From contig JAFAKN010000205.1 of the NCBI GenBank assembly GCA_019235415.1, forward strand, positions 1-45,437: a stretch of DNA of 45,437 nucleotides, read 5' to 3'. Shown here one piece after another: positions 32,378 to 41,300 of the stretch. The DNA is from Alphaproteobacteria bacterium. Its GTDB lineage: Bacteria > Pseudomonadota > Alphaproteobacteria > Reyranellales > Reyranellaceae. The translations under genes were made by a program, and so were the position numbers. The notes under the pieces are model-generated. The model did no database searches, had not been told where the DNA came from, and saw only the letters and a program-made list of their open reading frames with translations. Position 1 is the first letter of the stretch; each line of letters starts with the position of its first letter.

Positions 32378-35300
32378 ATGGCGGCTGATGACCGGGCGGG
32401 GCCCGCGCTTGCGTACGACCAAAGCAGCGGCCTCACCCACATGGCGTGGAACCAGAACGGGCAGATCTATACCGCCCTCTGGGACCCGATTTGCAAGGAA
32501 TGGGAGCAGGCCGCCGCCATTCCCGGGTCGGCCGGCGGCACCAACCTGCAGCTCAGCACCGGCGTCGCGATCCACGGCCCCAACGGCACGACGACGCCGG
32601 GGGTGGTCGCAACCTGGACGGTCGGCACGGGCAACCAGGCCCAGGTCGTTGCCTCGGTCGGCGTGACATCGCCACTGGGCGGCTACCAGTGGAGCCGCCC
32701 GTTCCAGCTCACCCAGGACAACCTCGAGAACGACGATGCCCAGGTCTCGGTGACCAAGGACGGGCAGATCTACCTCAGCACCACCAAGACCGACGCCAAC
32801 GACCCGCAAGGTCTGTCCAACCTCTATTCGCAGACCCTGACCATCCACCAGAGCGACCTGGTGTTCGGCGGCGACCCCTCCAGCAGCGACAGCGGCAGCG
32901 ACTTCGTGCAGGGCGCCAACCTGCCGGCGATCACCACGCCGCCCGCGGCTGCGAACGGGGCGAACGTGCCGCCCGGCGTCTGGCTGGCGAACTACAATTT
33001 TGACCTCGGGCTCAGGTACAGCAGCGACAAGCTGCCGATCATCGGCACGCAGCTGCCCGCCGTGGGCGGCAAGCCGGTCAAGATCGAGATCGACCTGCGC
33101 CTGCGCGGCGGTTACCAGGAGCAGGATCCGTCGTTGCAAGGCTTCAGCGGCTACGACACGGCGGGGCTGCTGCGCGCTGAAGTCAAGGTCAACATCAAGC
33201 TGTACGACCTGGTCACGATCGCCGGCTACCTGCAGGGGCTGCTGGTGTTCGGCGGCCCGCTCGTCGGCACCAGCGTGCCGCAGACATTCCTGGGAGGCCG
33301 GCTGACGGTCGGCGCGCAGGGCAAGCTCGAATACCCCCTGCTCAATTTCATGACCCCCGGCCCCGACGGCACCAAGACCGGCGCCGCGGCCGGCCTGGTG
33401 TTCGACGTTCGCCTGCACCAGAACAATGTCTGGACCCCGCCGCTTGCGACCGACCCCAACGCCACCGTCCCCGATTTCGCCAAGCTGGTGCGCGCCGACG
33501 GCTCGCCGGCCATGGTCGGTGACAATCCCTCCCAGCTGCATTGGGAGATCGATCCGACCAAGCTCGCCGGGCTGATCCTCGGTCCGCTGGGACTCACCGC
33601 CGACACCAGTTCGACAGACACCGGTTCCACAGACACAGGTTCGACCGACACCGCGGCGACAGGCGCCGCATCGACGGACACCGCGGCGACCAACACCGCA
33701 TCGACAGACACGGCGGCGACAGACACCGCGGTGACAGGCGCCGCATCGACCGGCACGTCGCTGTTCCAGCCGCTCTCCTATCAGTCGCAAATCCAGCTCA
33801 GCCCCGGCCTCGGCGTCTTCGGCAAGGTGGTCTTTAACAAGTTCCTCGACGCCAAAATGAGCCTCATCATCTACGCCGATTTCTTCAAAATCGGCATGGA
33901 CCCGTTTGGCTTCAAGAACCTGCGCGCCCGGCTCGATGCCGAGGGTAGAATCGCCTTCATCACCTTCCGCTACCGCCAGGAGTGGTCGTTCAACGCGCTG
34001 ACGGGGGACACCGAGTCGTCGGTGATCAGCTACGCCAGCGCCTCGTACGCTCCGGTGGTGGGGGGCGGCACGATGCTGTCGCCAGGCACCGTGTTCGCCA
34101 ATCAGACCGCCCAAACTGGCCCAACCCAAACTGGCCCAACCCAAACTGGCGCAACCCAAACTGGCCAGGCCAGCGACACGCAGACCACGCTCGCCACCGC
34201 GCCCGACGGCACGATGTACATGGCGTGGGTCCAGGATGCGCCGAACAACAGCGGTGATCTCAGCTACATCGTGGTCTCGCAGTCGACCGACGGCGGGCAA
34301 ACCTGGTCGGCGCCGACCATCGTTCCCGGCAGCCGCGGCTACAACGCCGATCCGGTCATATCCTTCGATGCCAGCGGCCGGCCGGTGGTCGCATGGAACA
34401 ACGCCGACCCCAGCCTGCTCACCAGTCACCCGGCGGGACTGGCCTATGTGATCCTGGGCTCGAAGACGCTGGCCACCCAGGGGACGATCAACCTCGGCTC
34501 GCTCGGCACCGCCGGCTTCACCATCACGGGCGGCACGAAATTGAGCGCGATCGGCGCCGCGGTGAGCTCGGCGGGCGACCTCAATGGCGACAAGGTGCCC
34601 GACTTCGCGGTCGCCGCGCCCTCTTCGAACATGAACGACGGCGCAGTGTACGTCGTGTTCGGCGCGGCCGGGCTGGGCAGCGGCGGCACCGTCGACGTCA
34701 GCAAGCTCGACGGCAAGAACGGCTTCGTCCTGCAAGGGGCGCCCAACAGCGACGGCCAGCTCGGCGCCAGCGTAGCGAGCCTGGGCGACTTCGCCGCCAC
34801 CGGCTTCAACGATCTGGCCGTCGGCGCACCCGGCACCGCAAGCGGCGCCGGTGCGGTCTATGTCGTCGTCGGTCACGCGATGGACGCGCAGGGTTATTTC
34901 GTCCCGGCCGCCAGCGGCGGCGTGATCAACGTCGCGCAGCCGCCGTCCGGCACCAGCATCATTACCCTCGCCACCGGCCCGAACGGCGTCGGCACCAAGG
35001 GCGACGGCGTCGGCACGGTGGTGGCGGGCGGCACGAACTTCGACGGCGACGGCACGTCCGACGTCGTGGTCGGCGCGCCGGGCGTCAACGGCGGAGCCGG
35101 TGCGTACTACGTCGTGTACGGCAAGTCGGGTCTTGGCGCTTCAGGCCCGGTCGACCTCACGGCGCTCGACGGCACGAATGGCTTCACGATCACCTACAGC
35201 GCGCAAAGCCCGGCGGGTCAGCCGACGACCGTGCCGCTCGGCACCAGCGCGACCTTCGCCCGTCTCAACAGCTCCACCAAAGGCGGCCCGACCGATCTCG

Positions 35301-38300
35301 TGGTCGCGTCGGCCGGTCAGGTGTTCGTGGTGTCGGGGCTCGCACCCGGCCAGAGCAGCCTCGACCTGTTCAACCCGGGAGGCGCCAGCGTCCTCACCAT
35401 CGACGACCGCACCAACGACGGCTTCGCGCCGCTCACGGTCAGCGACGCCGGCGACCTTCTCGGCAACGGCTACGACGATCTGATCATCGGCGTCCCGGCC
35501 GGCACCCAGGACGGCGCGCCGCGGACGGCGCGCAGCTACGTCGTGTTCGGCGGGCCCAACCTGCCGACCAGCGGCACGCTCGACCTCTCGACCCTGAACG
35601 GCACCAACGGCTTTCAGATCCTGGGCGCCGGCGACAGCGTGAGCGCGGCCGGCGACGTCAACAGCGACGGCTATGGCGATCTCCTGATCGGCAATCCCAC
35701 GGCCACTGTGTCGGGCAACAGCATGGCCGGCCAGAGCTACATCCTGTTCGGCAGCCCGACGCTGGGCGCCAGCGGCACGATCGACGTTACCGCACCCGGG
35801 GCGCCCGTGCTCGCGATCAATGGCGCCAGCACCGACAATGCCACCGGCGCCTCCGGCGCGGCCATCGGCAACGTCAACGGCGACCCCGGCGGGCTTGGCG
35901 ACGTCATCATCGGCGCGCCCCAGTCGGTGAACCAGAGCGACCTCGACCAGACCATCAGCAAAAGCCTGCTGAATTACTCGACGTTGACCGGCGGCACCTG
36001 GACCAACGCGGCGCAGATCGCCGGCGCCCCGGCCGGCGCCAAGGGCCAGGCGAGCCTGCAGTCCCTGCCCGATGGAAGCCTGCTGCTGGTCTGGCTGGCC
36101 ACCGATCCCTCGGGAAGCGACAACGAGCGGCTCTACGCGGCGTTCTGGAATGGCAACGGCTGGGGCACGCCGCAGCTCATCACAACGGCCCCCGTCTCGA
36201 TTGCACAGACGCCGCACGTCGCCCAGGTCGGCGGCCAGACCACGATCGTCTGGACCCAGACGGCACTCGATCCCAACGATCCCACCAACCTCAACAACGC
36301 CAGCTACGCCCTGTGGACCAGCTCCTACAGCAGCAGCAAGGGCACCTGGTCGACGCCGCAAGCGGCCGACATCGAGGAATCGGCCGTACCCAGCCAGGTC
36401 CTGACCGGCGATGCGCTCACCATTCCGACGGGGCCGACGGGCAGCGACAGCGCCAGCATTGTCACCGTGGCCGACGCGGTGGTCAGCGAGGGCAGCGGCA
36501 CGGCCACCGTCAAGGTCAGCCGCACCGGCGATCTTTCGCAGGCGCTCTCCGTGCACTACGCCACCGAGGACGACACCGCGACCGCCGGCAGCGGCTACGT
36601 CAGTCAAAGCGGCGACCTCACCTTCGCGGCCGGCCAGAGCCAGGCGAGCATCAATATCCAGCTGCTGAACACCCAGTCGCAGAACAGCTCCCAGTCGCAA
36701 CCGCTGTCCGAGGACTTCCACGTCGAGGTGACGACCAACGCGCCGACCGCTTACCTCAGCGCCGACGGTCTGCGGATGAGCGATCCGCCCCAGTTGCAGG
36801 CCACCGTCACCGTGATGGCGAACGAGCCGACGCAGCTGGCCGCGATCAATTCGGGCTTCGTCCTCAAGACCGACCCGACAGCGAGCGTCGGGCAGGCGGT
36901 CTTGGGCGTGGGCGACATCCAGGGCAAGGGCTTTGCCAGCTTCGCGCTCGGCGCACCGGGCGCGAACGGCGGCATGGGCGCGGTCTATCTGGTCTACGGC
37001 TCGAAAAGCATCGCCACCGACGCCAACAACCTCAACCTCGCCACGCTGAACGGCCAAAACGGCGTCATCCTCAACGGTTCGATCGCGGGCGGCCAGGCCG
37101 GCACGGCACTGGCAGCCGCCAAGTTCGACGGCGTGAACACCGAGATCGCCGTCGGCGCCCCGCAGAACCCTGCCGACTCGACCTCGCCGCCCGGTAACGT
37201 CTTCGTCATCCCGTCCAGCAGCCTCGTCGGCAAGGCGAGCGTCACGCTCAGCAACCTGACCGCCCTGCAGCTTACCACCACGACGCCCGATTCGCTGGCC
37301 GGCATGTCGCTCGCCACCGGCGACGTCCTGCACAACGGCATGCAGGATCTCATCGTCGGCGCGCCCGGCATGGACGGCGGCAAGGGTGAGGTTTTCGTGG
37401 TGTACGGGTCGGCGCTGAAGGGCACCGGCACCCTCAATCTCCAGCAGCTCACGGCCGCCCAGGGCTTCATCATCAAGGGCGGGACCGGCCAGGCCGGCAC
37501 GTCGGTGGCGCTCACCAGTCTCGGCGGCAACTCTCTCTCACCGGACCTCCTGATCGGCGCGCCCACCGCCAATCCGGTCGCACCGGCGTCCGATCCGAAC
37601 AACGTGCGCGGCTTTGGCGGCGAGGTCTATGACGTGTTCGGCGGCGCCGCCCTCGCCGCGGCGGTCGCCACGAACAACGTGGTCGACCTGTCCACCCTGA
37701 ACGGCCAAAACGGCACCGTCCTGCTGGGCCAGGGCTTCGTCACGCCGAGCGACGCGGCGGTCAATCCCGACCTGACGATAGCCGATTCGGTCGGCGCCTC
37801 GGTCGCCAACTCCGGCGACATCAACGGCGACGGCACTTCCGACGTCATCATCGGCGCGCCCCATCTTGCGGTCAACGGCGTGCCGTCGATCGGCGGCGCC
37901 TATGTCCTGTTCGGCGGCGCGAGCTGGCGCGGCCAGGCGAGCTACAACCTCGCCAGCGCCATCAACGGCACCAACGGCTTCATCGTCGCCGGCGTCCCGG
38001 CCGGCTCGTCCGACGCCGGCGGCACAGCCGGCGCCTCGGTCGCAGCCGGCGGCGACGTCAACGGCGATGGCATTGCCGATCTGGTGGTCGGGGTGCCGAC
38101 GCTCAACACCCAGGGCGACAACAGCAACACCGGCCAGGCGGACGTGGTGTTCGGCACCAAGGACTGGACGCCCTTCCTCGACGCCAACCACGTATTGCAA
38201 CTGTCGTCCGTCCCCGCCAACTCGCGCACCTTTTCGCTCAACGGGACGGTGAACGGCGGCAACGTCGGCGTGTCGGTCGCCAATATCGGCGACGTCAACG

Positions 38301-41300
38301 GCAGCGGCCTGCCCGACCTTCTGGTCGGCGCGCCGACCGCCGGCCAGGCCTACGTCTCGTTCGGCCGGCAATGGATGGGGCCGGGCGGCAGCCTGGACAT
38401 CTCCAAGCTGCGCTCCGACAACGGCTCCGTCTTCACGCCGCCGTCCAACGCGCAGATCGCCGCGGTGGCCAACGCCGGCGATCTCACCGGCAGCGGCCAT
38501 CCCGACCTGCTGATCGCCGACGGCGGGCCGGGCGGCGCGTCGAGCCAGCAGTTCAACATCGTGTTCGGCAGCGACCCGCAGGCCGGGGCCGCCCCGCTGC
38601 CGTCGCTCACCGTGAAGACCACCGGCATCGGCTTCCTGAGCGGCGGGCAGAGCCTGGGGGCGGGCGATTTCAACGGCTTCGCGATCCAGGATCTCGTGGT
38701 CGGCACGACCAGCACGACCTCGTCGCAAATTGCCACCATCGTGTTCGGCAACGAGAACGCCAGCCAGTGGACCTCCTCGACCGGCGTGATGAACCTGTCG
38801 GACCTCTTGAAGGCGAACGGCGGCGTCACGATCAACAACACCGCGCAACTCAGCACGACGTTCACCAGCGTCGCCGCGGCCGACCTCGTCGGCAACGGTC
38901 GCGACGATCTCATCGTGAGCACCGGCGATGGGAACCCGTTCGTGCTCTACGGCCAGCAGACCTGGACGCCCGGCAACGTGACCAACGTCTCCGTCCCGGC
39001 CGCGCTGCTGACCGGCCAACAAGGCTTCGCCGTGAAATCGACGGACAACCCGAGCGGCCTGCAGGGCGTCGCCATCGGCGACGTCTACGACGACGGCTAT
39101 CACGACGCCGCGTTCTTCGCGCAAAGGTCGAGCGGCACGATCGGCTACGTGCTGAGGGGCGGTCCCACACTCGCCCAGTCCGTCGTCGTCACCGGCGTCG
39201 GCGCCAGGGTGAACCTCGACCAGCTCAACGGCACCAACGGCTTTAAGATCGTCGCGTCGAGCCCGAAGCTGGCCGGGCTTACGCATGTCACGATGTCGAG
39301 TCTGGGCGACGTGACCGGCAACGGCTACGGCGCCTTCATCATCGGCCTGTCGGCCCCGCTCGGCGGCACCGGGGGCGTGGCTTTCGTCATATACGACAAG
39401 CCCGGGATCGCCCCGAACGGGGTGCTCAATCTCGACGACTATCTCAAGCCCAACCCGAACGGCTTCGAGATCGTCTCGAGCAACGCCCGCAATCTCGGCT
39501 TCTCCGTGGGCGACGCCGGCGACGTCAACGGCGACGGCTACGACGACATCGTGGTCGGCTCGCCTGCCGTGCTGAGCGGCGCCAGCGGCACCAAGGGCCA
39601 GAGCTACGTGATCTACGGCGGGCCCTCGCTCGCGGCTGCGGCCGCCGCCGGCCCGATCAAGGTCGACAACCTCTCGGGCAAGACCGGCTTCATCATCGAC
39701 GGGGCGGAGGTTAATTCGAGCTCGGGCTACAGCGTGACCGGCGCCGGCGACGTCAACGGTGACGGGTTTTCCGACCTTTCGATCGCCGCCAGCGGCAACT
39801 CGCCCACCAATGTTCCGGGCCGCGATTTCGTCCTGAACGGCGGCGATTTCACCGGTTCGACGACGATCATGGGCACGGCCGCCGGCGGCGTCCTGCAATC
39901 CAACACGATCGCGTCGGCGAAAAACCCGGTCATCGAGAACGCCCGCCAGGGCAGCTACACCCTGGAAAGCGCCGGCGTCGACCCCAACGCGCCGAACTCG
40001 CTCACCATGATCGGCGGCTCCGGCAACGACACCTTCAGCATCGGCAGCCTCAGGTTCAACGAGATCTCGGGCGGCAGCGGCGTCAACACGCTGCAGCTCA
40101 ACCCCTACCTGTTGTCGTCGAACAATCTCGATCTCACCAACCCGCAGACCCGCGATCGCATCCACAACATCGAGATCTTCGACCTCGGCTGCCAGAACAG
40201 GCTGACCTTGCGGCTGCCCGACCTGCTCGACATGTCCGACACGACGCGGACCTGGACGGTGAACGGCACCAACAGCATCGTCGTGGTGCCCAAGAGCGAG
40301 AACTGGGTGAAGGGGCCGTCCCCCGTCACCATGAACGGCATCGCCTACGATGTGTGGAGCTACGTCGAGGCCGACGGCACCACCGTCGACGCCACCATCC
40401 TGCTGCAGCAGGGCAACACCCTCCAGAAGACGCTCGCCGTCGGCCCGAACACGACCCCCATCAAGGTCACCAACACCAACGACAGCGGCCCGGGCTCGCT
40501 GCGCGCAGCGATCGACCAGGCCGCCGGACAAACCGGCTCCGGCCCCAATGTAATCGACCTGTCGGCCATCGGCGCCAAGACGATCGACCTCCTCAGAGCA
40601 CTGACGATCGAGAAAGGCAACGACATCAACTTCGTCGGCGGCTTGACCGGAACGCCGACCATCAGCGGCCAGGGCAAGACCAACATCCTGGTCGACAACG
40701 GCGCCAACCTGACCTTCACCGACATCAACTTCGCCAACGGCCTGGGCCAGGGCGGCAATGGTGTCAACGGCGCCGGCGGCGGCCTGGGGGCGGGAGCCGC
40801 GATCACCATCCTGAAGGGCTCGGTCACTCTCGAATCGACCGCCTTCAACAACAACAAGGTGCAGGGCGGGAGCACGACCAACCTCGCAGGCGGCGGTGGC
40901 AACGGCGGCATCGCCTCCGTCTTCGGCCGCGACTCCACCAGCGGTAGCAACGGCGGCAACAGCGGCGGCTTAGACGGCGGGACGGGCGCGTCCGGCGGCG
41001 CCGGCGGCGCGCGCAACAACAAGGGCGGCAATCCGGGTGACCCAGGCGCGTCCGGCGTCTTCGGTATCGGCGGCGGTGGTGCCGGTGGCGGAGCGGGCGG
41101 CGAGGGCGGCGTCAGCACCGGGTTCTGGGACGGCCAGTCGGGCGGCTCCGGCGGTGCCGGCGGCTTCGGCGGCGGTGGCGGCGGTGGCGGTGGCGGCGGT
41201 GGCGGCGGGTCAGGCTGGGACTTTAGGCCGATCAACACGAAGGCCAGCGGCCAAGGGGGCAGCGCCGGTTCGGCCGGGGCTTTCGCTGGCAGCGCCGACA

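Noticed and set aside
32330..40531. Long antisense open frames (848 and 997 codons) opposite the giant gene
   Set aside because: They are by-products of high GC and repetitive coding sequence. They have no recognisable domains, low-complexity composition, and lie opposite clear FG-GAP coding sequence.
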